Shown here in pieces: positions 25,376 through 33,725 of a DNA stretch of 50,427 bases. Position 1 is the stretch's first letter. Each line of letters opens with the position of its first letter. The notes below the pieces were generated by a model. The model was not told the origin of the DNA, ran no database searches, and saw only the letters and a program-made list of their open reading frames with translations. The position numbers were made by a program, and so were the translations under genes. The DNA is from UBA8752 sp002172485 (GTDB lineage: Bacteria > Bacteroidota > Bacteroidia > Flavobacteriales_D > Sanyastnellaceae): the NCBI GenBank assembly GCA_042089915.1, contig JBELJZ010000018.1, forward strand, positions 1 through 50,427, written 5' to 3'.

Positions 25376-26508
25376 TCTCCGTAACTGAGAAAACGGTATT
25401 GGGCGGAGACTGCGTGGCGGTAGACGTCCCGCCAATTCGGTCCGAGCATGGCCTCCACAATGCACAGCAGGGTGCTGTTGGGCATGTGGAAATTGGTCAG
25501 CAAGCGCCGCGCAGAACGCACCGTGTAGCCGGGAACCACCATGAGGTGGGTGACGAATTCCAGCCCTTCCTCGCCAACCTTTTCTGCCAGCCAAGCCGCA
25601 GCTGAGGCGAAGTCCGAGAAGGCGGCATCGACCTCTCGGTGGATCCATTGCTGAACGGGTACATCTGGACCCGCCCCGCCCTGCTTCCATCGACTAGCGA
25701 GCCAGAAAGCACTCTCCAGCGTGCGCAACGTGGTCGTGCCCACCACCGTCAAGTCCGTGATGCCGGCCAACGTCTGCAACGCCTCGGTGGACACCAGGCA
25801 CCGCTCGCCGTGCATTTCGTGGTCTTCCACGCCACTGCTTAACGGCTTGAACGTGCCCACGCCAACATGCAAGGTGACTTTGCCGAACTGCACACCTCCC
25901 TCCACCGTTTTCGCCAAGAGGGATTCCGTGAGGTGCAAGCCCGCTGTGGGCGCCGCCACACTGCCGGGCAAACGGGCAAAGATGGTCTGGTAGCGGTCTT
26001 CATCGGATGCATCGGCCTCTCGGCGCATGTAGGGCGGCAAGGGAATCTGTCCCAGCCGGTCCAAGACGGCTCCAAAGCGCTCTCCGCCTTCCCAAGTGAA
26101 TTTCAAAGATGTCCTGTCGCGCTCCACCTTCAATCCGCAGCCACTGTCGGGCACATCCAAGGCACCCTCCTTCCACTTCTTGGCGCCGCCCACCATGGCG
26201 TTCCAATACACCGGGCTCATCGCGTTCAAGGCCCATTCCACAGGCTGGCCGCGCGGGTCGAGCAATAGCAATTCCAACCGCCCCCCCGTGGGCTTCTTGG
26301 CGATCAATCGGGCGTGGAGCACCTTGGTCTCATTGACCCAAAGGCCGCTCCTATCCGGAAGGAGATCGGGTAAATCCGTCACCATGCGGTCGTGGACCAC
26401 ACCTGCGGCATCCACATGGAGCAACCGCGCATCTTCCCGACGGTCGGCAGGCCGCTTGGCAATCAGCGCATCGGGGAGATCGTAATGGAAATCCAATTTG
26501 TCCTTCAT
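25348..26508 (-). CDS. queA: S-adenosylmethionine:tRNA ribosyltransferase-isomerase
   Basis: QueA transfers the ribosyl part of SAM onto preQ1 in tRNA to form epoxyqueuosine. The 386-residue protein has FHYDLPDALIAKRPADRREDARLL at the start, LGQIPLPPYMRR, SVAAPTAGLHLTESLL, LHVGVGTFKP and the C-terminal TNFHMPNSTLL. E. coli QueA is about 356 residues, so this one is slightly long. ATG 26508 was chosen because the conserved N-terminus begins right after it. It is divergent from tdh with only 37 bases between the two start codons. Confidence 0.93.
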   Translation of the reverse strand: MKDKLDFHYDLPDALIAKRPADRREDARLLHVDAAGVVHDRMVTDLPDLLPDRSGLWVNETKVLHARLIAKKPTGGRLELLLLDPRGQPVEWALNAMSPVYWNAMVGGAKKWKEGALDVPDSGCGLKVERDRTSLKFTWEGGERFGAVLDRLGQIPLPPYMRREADASDEDRYQTIFARLPGSVAAPTAGLHLTESLLAKTVEGGVQFGKVTLHVGVGTFKPLSSGVEDHEMHGERCLVSTEALQTLAGITDLTVVGTTTLRTLESAFWLASRWKQGGAGPDVPVQQWIHREVDAAFSDFASAAAWLAEKVGEEGLEFVTHLMVVPGYTVRSARRLLTNFHMPNSTLLCIVEAMLGPNWRDVYRHAVSAQYRFLSYGDACLLERRD

Positions 26509-26533
26509 GACCGGATGCAAGCTAAGTCCTCCC

Positions 26534-26541
26534 GATATTCG
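26534..26541 (+). promoter_or_regulatory. -7-like box 4 bases before tdh start
   Basis: GATATTCG followed by C differs from TAnnTTCG in the first base. Its last G is 4 bases before ATG 26546. The 11-mer CCGATATTCGC (26532-26542) is repeated exactly at 28244-28254 upstream of cysS. Confidence 0.35.
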
Positions 26542-26545
26542 CTTC

Positions 26546-27502
26546 ATGCCCAAGGACGTCCACTTCATCATCGGAGCCTCCGGCCAACTCGGCACGGAGT
26601 TCGCCCTTGCCCTGCACCGGGCCGGGGAACAGGTGGTGCTGTCTGACATCAAGCCTCCCGCATTGGAATCGCTGCGCGATTTGCCCTTCGAAATCATGGA
26701 TGTCCGGGACCGGGACGTGGTGGCCACGGTCCTCGAACGACATCACGCGACCCACGTCCACCACTTGGCTGCCGCGCTGAGTGCCCGCGGTGAAAAAGAG
26801 CCCCAATGGGCATGGGACCTGAACATGCGGGGGCTCCTAAACGTCCTTGAAATCGCCGCGGAACGCAACCGCATCGCGCAGATTTTCTGGCCGAGTTCCA
26901 TCGCGGTCTTCGGTCCCGAGAACAGTCCGGTGGCGCCACAGAATGGACACCGCCTCCCCGAGACGGTGTATGGCATCAGCAAACAAGCTGGGGAGCAATG
27001 GTGCGCCTGGTTCAAGAAGCACCATGGTGTCGACGTGCGCTCCGTGCGCTACCCTGGACTGATCGGTGAGCTTTGCCCACCTGGAGGCGGCACGACCGAC
27101 TATGCTGTCGAGGTCTTTGATCACTTGGAAGGACCTGAAGCTTACTCCTGCTTCCTCAAGGCGGACACCGTCCTGCCCATGATGCACATGGAAGACGCCA
27201 TCGGCGCCATGCTCCAAGTCATGTCGGCGCCGGCATCCGCCATCCGCAACGCGGAAGCCTATAACATCCAAGGGATGTCCTTCGATCCGCAGACCCTTTT
27301 CGCGGAGATCCGCCGGCATGTCCCGGAATTCCGAGCGGAGTTCATCCCGGACTTCCGCCAAGTCATCGCGGATGGCTGGCCAGACGAACTGGACGATGCT
27401 GCAGCCCGCGCGGACTGGGGCTGGACCCCTAAGGTGGGGCTGTCTGATCTGGTCACCCGGATGGTGGCTGCCAAGGGCAAGATCTCCGAGACCGCAGACT
27501 GA
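26546..27502 (+). CDS. tdh: L-threonine 3-dehydrogenase, short-chain (epimerase-like) type
   Basis: The 318-residue SDR protein has the NAD-binding IIGASGQLG (8-16), a VHHLAAALSARGE segment, Ser in WPSSIAVFG and the catalytic Tyr-x3-Lys in TVYGISKQAGEQW. It closely follows the pattern of the GalE-like threonine dehydrogenases known from Flavobacterium and Cupriavidus, including VRYPGLIG. These oxidise L-threonine to 2-amino-3-ketobutyrate, the first step of its breakdown to glycine. Another NAD-dependent epimerase cannot be excluded. The start beside the -7-like box leaves almost no leader. The MORN gene follows after 49 bases. Confidence 0.85.
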   Translation: MPKDVHFIIGASGQLGTEFALALHRAGEQVVLSDIKPPALESLRDLPFEIMDVRDRDVVATVLERHHATHVHHLAAALSARGEKEPQWAWDLNMRGLLNVLEIAAERNRIAQIFWPSSIAVFGPENSPVAPQNGHRLPETVYGISKQAGEQWCAWFKKHHGVDVRSVRYPGLIGELCPPGGGTTDYAVEVFDHLEGPEAYSCFLKADTVLPMMHMEDAIGAMLQVMSAPASAIRNAEAYNIQGMSFDPQTLFAEIRRHVPEFRAEFIPDFRQVIADGWPDELDDAAARADWGWTPKVGLSDLVTRMVAAKGKISETAD

Positions 27503-27551
27503 TCTCCACATTTTTTCTCGGCCGCGTAACCCCGGGGGGGAGCGCGCCGTA

Positions 27552-28136
27552 ATGAGGGGCAACATGTACGCTCCACTCCTCCTCCAAGGTTGGTCCCTTT
27601 TGATGGGTTGGTCCCTGATCCTGGCGCCACATTCTGATCCCGCTGCTGTTGTCTCCGGCGAGAAGCATGTCGTTGTGCTCGGAAAGGAATCCGGCCGCAC
27701 GGATTATCCGGCAGAAGCGGTCTATGAAGAGGGTCCCGTCATCGATGGCGAACGCAATGGACTCTGGAAACGCTTTCACAACAACGGCCTGCTGCGGTCT
27801 GAGATCCATTACTCAGGTGGCGTGCCCTTTGGCGATTACCGGTTGTATGACATCCAGGGCCGCCTCTATGAAGAAGGACGTTGGGAGTACGGCATGAACG
27901 TCGGCAAGCTGCTTCGGTATTGGCCGAATGGAGCGCTCCAGCAACAACTCGCTTTTGACAGCCAAGGTGTGGCGCAAGGCCAACAGCGCCACTACCACGA
28001 CAACGGCCAACTCGAGATGGTCGTCGAGTTGGAGGACGGCGAAGAATCCGGCGACCTCATCCGACTCGACCGCGAAGGCCGGGTCAGCCAGCGCACCACC
28101 TTCCGAAACGGAAAGCTGGTCCAGCGTGACTCCTGA
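27552..28136 (+). CDS. Secreted MORN-repeat-like protein (YwqK-like)
   Basis: The 194-residue product has a hydrophobic N-terminus (YAPLLLQGWSLLMGWSLILAPH) likely to act as a signal sequence. At least five repeats of the toxin-antitoxin YwqK/MORN type follow, for example GLWKRFHNNGLLRSEIHYSGG, GDYRLYDIQGRLYEEGRWEYG and GQQRHYHDNGQLEMVVELEDG. Such repeats form extended beta structures; functions are mostly unknown. ATGs at 27552 and 27564 are both possible starts. It ends upstream of a strong terminator at 28205. Confidence 0.75.
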   Translation: MRGNMYAPLLLQGWSLLMGWSLILAPHSDPAAVVSGEKHVVVLGKESGRTDYPAEAVYEEGPVIDGERNGLWKRFHNNGLLRSEIHYSGGVPFGDYRLYDIQGRLYEEGRWEYGMNVGKLLRYWPNGALQQQLAFDSQGVAQGQQRHYHDNGQLEMVVELEDGEESGDLIRLDREGRVSQRTTFRNGKLVQRDS

Positions 28137-28204
28137 ACCCATTCACGACATCCCTGCTTGATGCCGATTGGGCTGGCTCGAATGCCGGCCCCACTTGACC
28201 AAGG

Positions 28205-28236
28205 AGACCGGTCCGCCTCATTGTGCGGGCCGGTCT
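28205..28236 (+). terminator. Intrinsic terminator after MORN gene
   Basis: AGACCGGTCCGC (28205-28216) pairs with GCGGGCCGGTCT (28225-28236) over 12 positions with one G-T pair and an 8-base loop, followed by TTGCTTTCC. It is a GC-rich stem with a T-rich tail, 68 bases after the MORN stop. It separates that gene from cysS. Confidence 0.75.
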
Positions 28237-28245
28237 TTGCTTTCC

Positions 28246-28253
28246 GATATTCG
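28246..28253 (+). promoter_or_regulatory. -7-like box before cysS
   Basis: GATATTCG followed by C lies directly after the terminator and 35 bases before the cysS ATG. It is part of the exact 11-base repeat CCGATATTCGC also found before tdh. Confidence 0.4.
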
Positions 28254-28288
28254 CGACTGAACACCGGTCCGCACCCAAACGCCCAGCC

Positions 28289-29815
28289 ATGGACGCCCCC
28301 CATTCCTCCGAAGCCCTGTCGCCTTTTGCAGGTGACCTGCACATCGGCAATTCCCTCAGCCGGAAAAAGGAACGTTTCGAACCCCTGAATGCCCCTTACG
28401 TCGGCATGTACGTCTGTGGCCCGACGGTGTACAGCAACGTGCACCTCGGCAACGTCCGGACCTTCTTGACCTTCGACGTCATCTTTAGGTACCTGCTGCA
28501 CCTGGGATACAAGGTGCGCTATGTCCGCAACATCACCGATGTCGGCCACCTCACAGGCGACTCCGATGACGGCGAGGACAAAATCGGCAAGAAGGCCCGC
28601 CTGGAGAACATCGAGCCGATGGAAGTCGTGCAGCGGTACACCAATGACTTCCACGACGTCATGCGGGTGTTCAACATCCTGCCCCCCTCCATCGAACCCA
28701 CGGCCACCGGTCACATTGTGGAGCAAATCGAGATGATCTCAGCCATCATCGACAACGGATTTGCATACAAATCCAATGGAAGCGTCTATTTCAACGTCCG
28801 GAAATTCGCCGAGGCCCACGATTACGGCGCCCTCAGTGGACGGAGGATCGACGAGCTTCAAAACCAGACCCGTGTCCTTGACGGTCAGGACGAGAAGCAA
28901 GATCCGCTCGACTTCGCCCTCTGGAAGAAGGCGGACGACAGTCACCTCATGCGTTGGCCTTCCCCCTGGAGCGTCGGCTTCCCGGGATGGCACCTCGAGT
29001 GTTCCGTGATGAGCACCAAATACCTCGGCCAATCCTTTGACATCCACGGTGGCGGCATGGATCTCAAGTTCCCCCACCACGAGTGCGAGATCGCCCAGAA
29101 CGTCGGGGCCCACGGAGGGGAGAGCCGCGTCCAATACTGGATCCACGGCAATATGCTGACGGTCAACGGACGCAAGATGTCCAAATCCGAAGGCAATGGC
29201 TTCACCCCAGACGAACTCATCACTGGCAACCACAAACTCCTGGAGAAGGGGTACTCGCCGATGACCGTGCGCTTCTTCATGCTGCAGGGCCATTACGCCG
29301 GCACTCTGGACTTCTCCAACCCGGCCTTGCAAGCGGCCGAGAAGGGGCTCGACCGGCTCATGAGCGCCTGGAAACTGACCGAGGAGCTCCAGCCTGTGGC
29401 AGCGGCGGGGGACGGCGTCGAAAGCGCGCCAGACCTCGACCGTCTTCGCGCCCGCGCCTACGCGGCCATGAACGACGACTTCAATACGCCCATTTTGATT
29501 GCCGTGTTGTACGATGCGGTCAAGGTGGTCAACTCGGTGGCGGCCGGTCGAATGGCCCTGGACGCCGTCGGGATTCAAGCCCTGCAAGCCCTGTTCGCAG
29601 ACTTCGCTCAGGACATTCTCGGACTGGAGCACGAAGGCAATGACGCTGGGGGCAACGACCGCACCGACGGTCTGATGGAAGTGCTGTGTGCACTGCGTGC
29701 GGAAGCCAAATCCAACAAGGACTGGGCAACCGCCGACCTCATTCGAGACCAACTGGCGAAGCTCGGTGTGACAATCAAAGACGGCAAGGATGGGACAACC
29801 TGGACCATGGACTGA
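28289..29815 (+). CDS. cysS: Cysteinyl-tRNA synthetase
   Basis: CysS charges tRNA-Cys. The 508-residue class I enzyme has the zinc Cys43 in YVCGPTVYSNVHLGNVRTF, where HLGN (52-55) is the HIGH box. Further zinc ligands lie in WHLECSVM and FPHHECEIAQ. KMSKS is at 296-300, and the C-terminal DALR-type helical domain ends near the stop. The length is slightly above E. coli (461) because of an N-terminal extension of about 20 residues and insertions. ATG 28289 follows a promoter candidate and a terminator, so it begins a new unit; the M28 lipoprotein follows after 7 bases. Confidence 0.97.
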   Translation: MDAPHSSEALSPFAGDLHIGNSLSRKKERFEPLNAPYVGMYVCGPTVYSNVHLGNVRTFLTFDVIFRYLLHLGYKVRYVRNITDVGHLTGDSDDGEDKIGKKARLENIEPMEVVQRYTNDFHDVMRVFNILPPSIEPTATGHIVEQIEMISAIIDNGFAYKSNGSVYFNVRKFAEAHDYGALSGRRIDELQNQTRVLDGQDEKQDPLDFALWKKADDSHLMRWPSPWSVGFPGWHLECSVMSTKYLGQSFDIHGGGMDLKFPHHECEIAQNVGAHGGESRVQYWIHGNMLTVNGRKMSKSEGNGFTPDELITGNHKLLEKGYSPMTVRFFMLQGHYAGTLDFSNPALQAAEKGLDRLMSAWKLTEELQPVAAAGDGVESAPDLDRLRARAYAAMNDDFNTPILIAVLYDAVKVVNSVAAGRMALDAVGIQALQALFADFAQDILGLEHEGNDAGGNDRTDGLMEVLCALRAEAKSNKDWATADLIRDQLAKLGVTIKDGKDGTTWTMD

Positions 29816-29822
29816 TCTCCGG

Positions 29823-30815
29823 ATGGGACCTGCCAGCGTGCTGGCCATGGTCTTGATCCTGGCCGGTTGCGGCGATTCCCCGGAACAGCCACGCAACCCG
29901 CCCGTTGCTGCACCGGTGGAACAGCCTTTGGTGCAAACCCCCTCGTTTTCTGGAGACAGCGCCTATGCGCACATCGCCGCTCAGGTGGGCTTCGGGCCCC
30001 GGGTGCCCAACACCGAAGGCCACAGGGATTGCGCCGATTGGCTGGAGGGCAAGCTGGAAGCGTACGGCGCCGATGTGACGGTCCAGACCGGGCGTGTCAT
30101 GGCGTATGATGGGACGCCACTGGACATCCGCAACATCTTTGGGGCATTCCGTCCGGAATCCCGACGTCGCATTCTGCTCTTCGCCCATTGGGACACCCGT
30201 CCCTTTGCAGACAAGGATTCCGTTCGAACCAAAGACCCCATCGACGGGGCCAACGACGGAGGTTCAGGTGTGGGTGTGCTGCTCGAACTCGCGCGCCTGC
30301 TCGGCGACAGTCTGCCGAAGGTGGGTGTCGACATCGCCTTCTTCGATGCGGAAGATTATGGAGAGCCTGAGTGGCTCCCCAACCGGGATGCAGACTACAC
30401 CGATTGGTGCCTCGGCTCCCAGTACTGGGCGCGGAAACCGCATGTTCCCGGTTATCGGGCGCGTTATGGCATTCTGCTCGATATGGTGGGAGCCAAGGGA
30501 GCCGTCTTCCACAAGGAAGGCACCTCCATGGCGATGGCGCCCAGTGTAGTGGACAAGGTGTGGAGCACCGCTCGGCGCATGGGCCACGGAGACCTGTTTC
30601 GCAGCCGCATTACGCCACAGACCATTGATGACAATCTGTTCGTCAGCCAAATGGCCGGCATTCCCTCAGCCAACATCGTGCATTACCATTTGGACACGCG
30701 GATGATGGGGTATTTCCAGCACCACCACACCCACGGAGACAACTTGGGCGCCATCGACCCGGATGTCCTCCAGGTCGTTGGAGAAGTGCTCACCCAAGTC
30801 GTTTACGCCGAATAA
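29823..30815 (+). CDS. M28-family glutaminyl-peptide cyclotransferase-like lipoprotein
   Basis: The 330-residue protein has a lipoprotein signal ending in LILAGC (Cys16). The fold is M28/glutaminyl cyclase-like: FAHWDTRPFAD with metal-site His/Asp, GANDGGSGVGVLLELARLL, FFDAEDYGEP and a late HHHTHGDN with the last His ligand. Members of this Bacteroidota group cyclise N-terminal Gln to pyroglutamate, which matters for many exported proteins whose mature N-terminus is Gln. Aminopeptidase activity is the alternative. It is co-directional with cysS at 7 bases. Its last 13 bases overlap the convergent kinase-like gene. Confidence 0.82.
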   Translation: MGPASVLAMVLILAGCGDSPEQPRNPPVAAPVEQPLVQTPSFSGDSAYAHIAAQVGFGPRVPNTEGHRDCADWLEGKLEAYGADVTVQTGRVMAYDGTPLDIRNIFGAFRPESRRRILLFAHWDTRPFADKDSVRTKDPIDGANDGGSGVGVLLELARLLGDSLPKVGVDIAFFDAEDYGEPEWLPNRDADYTDWCLGSQYWARKPHVPGYRARYGILLDMVGAKGAVFHKEGTSMAMAPSVVDKVWSTARRMGHGDLFRSRITPQTIDDNLFVSQMAGIPSANIVHYHLDTRMMGYFQHHHTHGDNLGAIDPDVLQVVGEVLTQVVYAE

Positions 30816-32599
30816 ACCGGCAAGGATACCTGCAGCCGCTCTGCTCCGACCGCGCTGCAATCCAAGTGGAGGGTGCCCCCCAAACGGTCACACCGCAGGC
30901 GGACCAAAGCCCAATGCTCGTCCTGTCCATCTCCGGCGAACAGGTGCATGGCTTCGCGCCACCACCCCCGCTCCTCGAAACTGTCGAGTTCCACCTGAAG
31001 GCCCTCGGGACGGCTGTTCAAATCCAACCGGCATCCTCCCCGGCCGACGCCATCGAGCAGCACTTTCAAAAAATCCCGCACTTGATCGGCGTCGCCCCGA
31101 AAGGGCACGTCCTCGCGCAGTGTCCAGTCCAGCCGACCTGCCGCCGCATCATGGCCCGCCAGTTCCGAGCAAATGGCTTCCAAGTCCACATCCGTATGTC
31201 GGGTCTCAGCCGAACACAACGCGGCCAGACGTCCGAAGGCCGACATTTCCCGTTGCAATTCATGGGGCAGTGCGTGTCCTCCGGCCAGCTCCACCATGCG
31301 GGTTCCGCTGCGGGCCAAGGCCTCCATCTGCTGCTGCTTGCCCGGGAGCCACTGCTGCTGTAACCGACGGAGACGGCGGTGAGCGCGCCGAGACAACCGA
31401 TGGCCACGCCAGAACATGGCCATCATCAGCAAGGCCAGCGCACCTGCAGCCACGGCTGCTTGTTGCCACCAATCGGCCCGCTGGGTCTCCATGGCCGTCC
31501 GGGCATCTCCGATGGCCGCGAGCCACGGCTCACTCTCAAACAGCCCAGTCCGAGCCCGGGCTGCGCGCTGTGCCGAGAGCAGCAAACTGTCGGCTTCAAG
31601 CAAAGCGCGATACGCAGGGCGGTGCGCCCCTGTCTTGGCGAGAAGGTCGGCCCGCAACCGCAAGGCATCCTGCAATACCGGCTCCCGCGTGGCCTTGTCA
31701 TCGATCCGCCGGGCCGCCAATTCCGCGCGCAACGACGCAGCCAATGCTTGAGAAGGTCGAGACCGCCAGCGCTGTGCTTGGAGCAAGGCCCACTCAGCCT
31801 CCCAGATTGGATCCACGGAATCTGCGGGACCCGCCCCGTTCCAATTCACCAAATCATCAAAGGCGGGAAATGCCCCCCCAGCCGTCAGGGTTTTCCCCCA
31901 AGCCAAGGCGTGCTGCATGCGCGCTTCCTTCGACATGGCCGTCCAGGCCGCATCTCCGGGAAGGGAGGCCCACACCACCGGGATCGAATCCGGACGCGAC
32001 AACGCCCCGCAGACCCCGGACCACCCCATGGCCACCGCAGCCTCATCGCGCCGACCGGCCGACAGCCAGCCTGCAGCCCACTGCAAATGCTCGGATTCCG
32101 CACGCTCGTAATCGCCCTCCTCGAGGGACATTCGAGCGAGCAACCCGAGTGCCTCCACTGCGGCCAATCTGCGCCCCAGCGACGCCGAATCCGTCACCCC
32201 CATCGGCACTTGTACCAACCACGTTCTCGCGGGTGCGCGCTGTCCAAGATTCAACTTCAATTCCCCCAAGGCCAGGCTCCACAGGGTTCGCGCAGCGAGC
32301 AAGGAAGGACAGGAGATGCCGGCCTCCATCGCGCGGGTCAAAGCAGCATCCGCATGGTTGGGGTTCTCCCATTCAATGTGAATGCGGCTGATCCGCTCGG
32401 CGCATCGGGCCACCGCGCAATCGTCTCCGAGATCCAGAAAGGCCTGCTCGGCACTGGCATACGCCTCCAGGGCGGCTGCGTCCTGACCCATGGCGCGCAA
32501 GGAGTCACCATGCGTCAACCATTGGTCCAACGTCCACACTTCGGCGCGCACAGCGCCTTGGGCGAGGAGCCAACAAGCGAGGAGGACCAGGGTACGCAT
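30803..32599 (-). CDS. TPR protein with degenerate histidine-kinase-like cytoplasmic part
   Basis: The 598-residue protein starts with a signal peptide (MRTLVLLACWLLAQGAVRAE). An Ala-rich helical TPR-like region covers about 25-350, and one membrane segment about 378-397. The basic RRAHRRLRRLQQQW stretch leads to a cytoplasmic part. That part has the order seen in Bacteroidota TPR sensor kinases: a helical dimerisation-like region (about 415-485), then a fragment resembling a HATPase N-box (GDADQVRDFLKVLLDGVG, 502-519). A clear HisKA phospho-site is missing, as are the N-box Asn and the glycine-rich DxGxG ATP loop. It may be a pseudokinase. No response regulator is adjacent. Confidence 0.6.
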   Translation of the reverse strand: MRTLVLLACWLLAQGAVRAEVWTLDQWLTHGDSLRAMGQDAAALEAYASAEQAFLDLGDDCAVARCAERISRIHIEWENPNHADAALTRAMEAGISCPSLLAARTLWSLALGELKLNLGQRAPARTWLVQVPMGVTDSASLGRRLAAVEALGLLARMSLEEGDYERAESEHLQWAAGWLSAGRRDEAAVAMGWSGVCGALSRPDSIPVVWASLPGDAAWTAMSKEARMQHALAWGKTLTAGGAFPAFDDLVNWNGAGPADSVDPIWEAEWALLQAQRWRSRPSQALAASLRAELAARRIDDKATREPVLQDALRLRADLLAKTGAHRPAYRALLEADSLLLSAQRAARARTGLFESEPWLAAIGDARTAMETQRADWWQQAAVAAGALALLMMAMFWRGHRLSRRAHRRLRRLQQQWLPGKQQQMEALARSGTRMVELAGGHALPHELQREMSAFGRLAALCSAETRHTDVDLEAICSELAGHDAAAGRLDWTLREDVPFRGDADQVRDFLKVLLDGVGRGGCRLDLNSRPEGLQVELDSFEERGWWREAMHLFAGDGQDEHWALVRLRCDRLGGTLHLDCSAVGAERLQVSLPVYSA

Positions 32600-32688
32600 T
32601 CACGTCCAAGCTAGCCCGAGACGTCCCCCTTTGGCAGGCCGACCCGCTCGGGCAATGCGCGCGCAATGGTGGAAAACCCCTGCTGGGG

Positions 32689-33723
32689 TCAGAATGCCGG
32701 CGTGAACTGGTCGAGGAAACGAACGTCGTTTTCGAAGAAGGCTCGGAGATCGCCGATCTGCCACTTGAGCATGGCGATGCGTTCGATGCCCATGCCGAAA
32801 GCGAATCCGGAGTAGACCTCGGGGTCGATGCCAGAGGCCTCCAGCACCGCAGGGTCCACCATGCCGCAGCCCATGATCTCGAGCCAGCCCGTGCCCTTGG
32901 TGATGCGCTTGTCGACCTCGGTTTCAAGGCCCCAATACACATCCATCTCGGCACTCGGCTCGGTGAACGGGAAGTAGCTCGGACGCAGGCGGATCCGAGT
33001 TCCCGCACCAAAGAATTGCTCAGCGAACATGAGCAAGGTCCGCTTCAAATCGGCGAAGCTGACATCCTTGTCGATGTACAGGCCTTCGATTTGGTGGAAG
33101 ATGCAATGCGCCCGAGCACTGATGGCCTCATTGCGGAACACACGGCCCGGCATGACCATGCGCAACGGCGGCTGGCGGCGCTCCATCTCACGCACTTGCA
33201 CCGAACTCGTGTGGGTGCGGAGCAACAAATCCGGGTTGCGCTGGATGAAGAAGGTGTCCTGCATGTCCCGGGCGGGGTGCTCCTCCGGGAAATTCAGACC
33301 AGAAAACACGTGCCAATCGTCCTCAATCTCCGGTCCATCGGCCACCGTGAAGCCCATCCGATCGAAGATGGACAGGATCTCGCGCCGCACCACGTTGATG
33401 GGATGGTGGGAACCCAATGGGGTCTCCCCACTCGGGCGGGTATGGTCGGCCCCGCTGGCAGAGGCATCTTCTTGCGCCGTCAACGCCGCCTTGGCCGCAT
33501 CGAAGTGGGCCTGGAGGGCTTGCTTGAAGGCGTTCAATGCCTGACCCATCTCGCGCTTTTCGGGGCCAGGAACGGCACGGAAGCGCTCGTTGAGTTCCTT
33601 GAGCAATCCCTGTCGCCCGAAATGGGCGATGCGGAACGCTTCGAGCTTGTCGGCGTCGTCGAGGACCTGGGCTTTTGCCTCGACCAGCAGGCTGTCGAGT
33701 TCAGCTGTGTTCAGCGTGGACAT
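32689..33723 (-). CDS. pheS: Phenylalanyl-tRNA synthetase alpha subunit
   Basis: PheS carries the catalytic class II core of the (alpha-beta)2 enzyme. The 344-residue protein has an N-terminal coiled coil (about 5-90), motif 1 region HPINVVRREILSIFDRMGF, motif 2 LLRTHTSSVQVREME and motif 3 GCGMVDPAVLEASGID...GFAFGMGIERIAML. ATG 33723 follows the stop of the cyclophilin gene by 2 bases, so the two are co-translated. The partner pheT lies 2.9 kb away on the opposite strand (36619), not in the common pheS-pheT pair. Confidence 0.96.
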   Translation of the reverse strand: MSTLNTAELDSLLVEAKAQVLDDADKLEAFRIAHFGRQGLLKELNERFRAVPGPEKREMGQALNAFKQALQAHFDAAKAALTAQEDASASGADHTRPSGETPLGSHHPINVVRREILSIFDRMGFTVADGPEIEDDWHVFSGLNFPEEHPARDMQDTFFIQRNPDLLLRTHTSSVQVREMERRQPPLRMVMPGRVFRNEAISARAHCIFHQIEGLYIDKDVSFADLKRTLLMFAEQFFGAGTRIRLRPSYFPFTEPSAEMDVYWGLETEVDKRITKGTGWLEIMGCGMVDPAVLEASGIDPEVYSGFAFGMGIERIAMLKWQIGDLRAFFENDVRFLDQFTPAF

Positions 33724-33725
33724 GC

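Noticed and set aside
28137..28288. Possible cysteine or T-box style leader before cysS
   Set aside because: Only an intrinsic terminator belonging to the upstream gene and a -7-like box are visible. There is no T-box sequence and no alternative antiterminator pairing that I can see.
30763..32391. A 542-codon plus-strand frame opposite the kinase-like gene
   Set aside because: Its translation is rich in Pro, Arg and Ser with no domain, typical of a shadow frame. The minus-strand frame has a signal peptide, TPR-like pattern and membrane helix.
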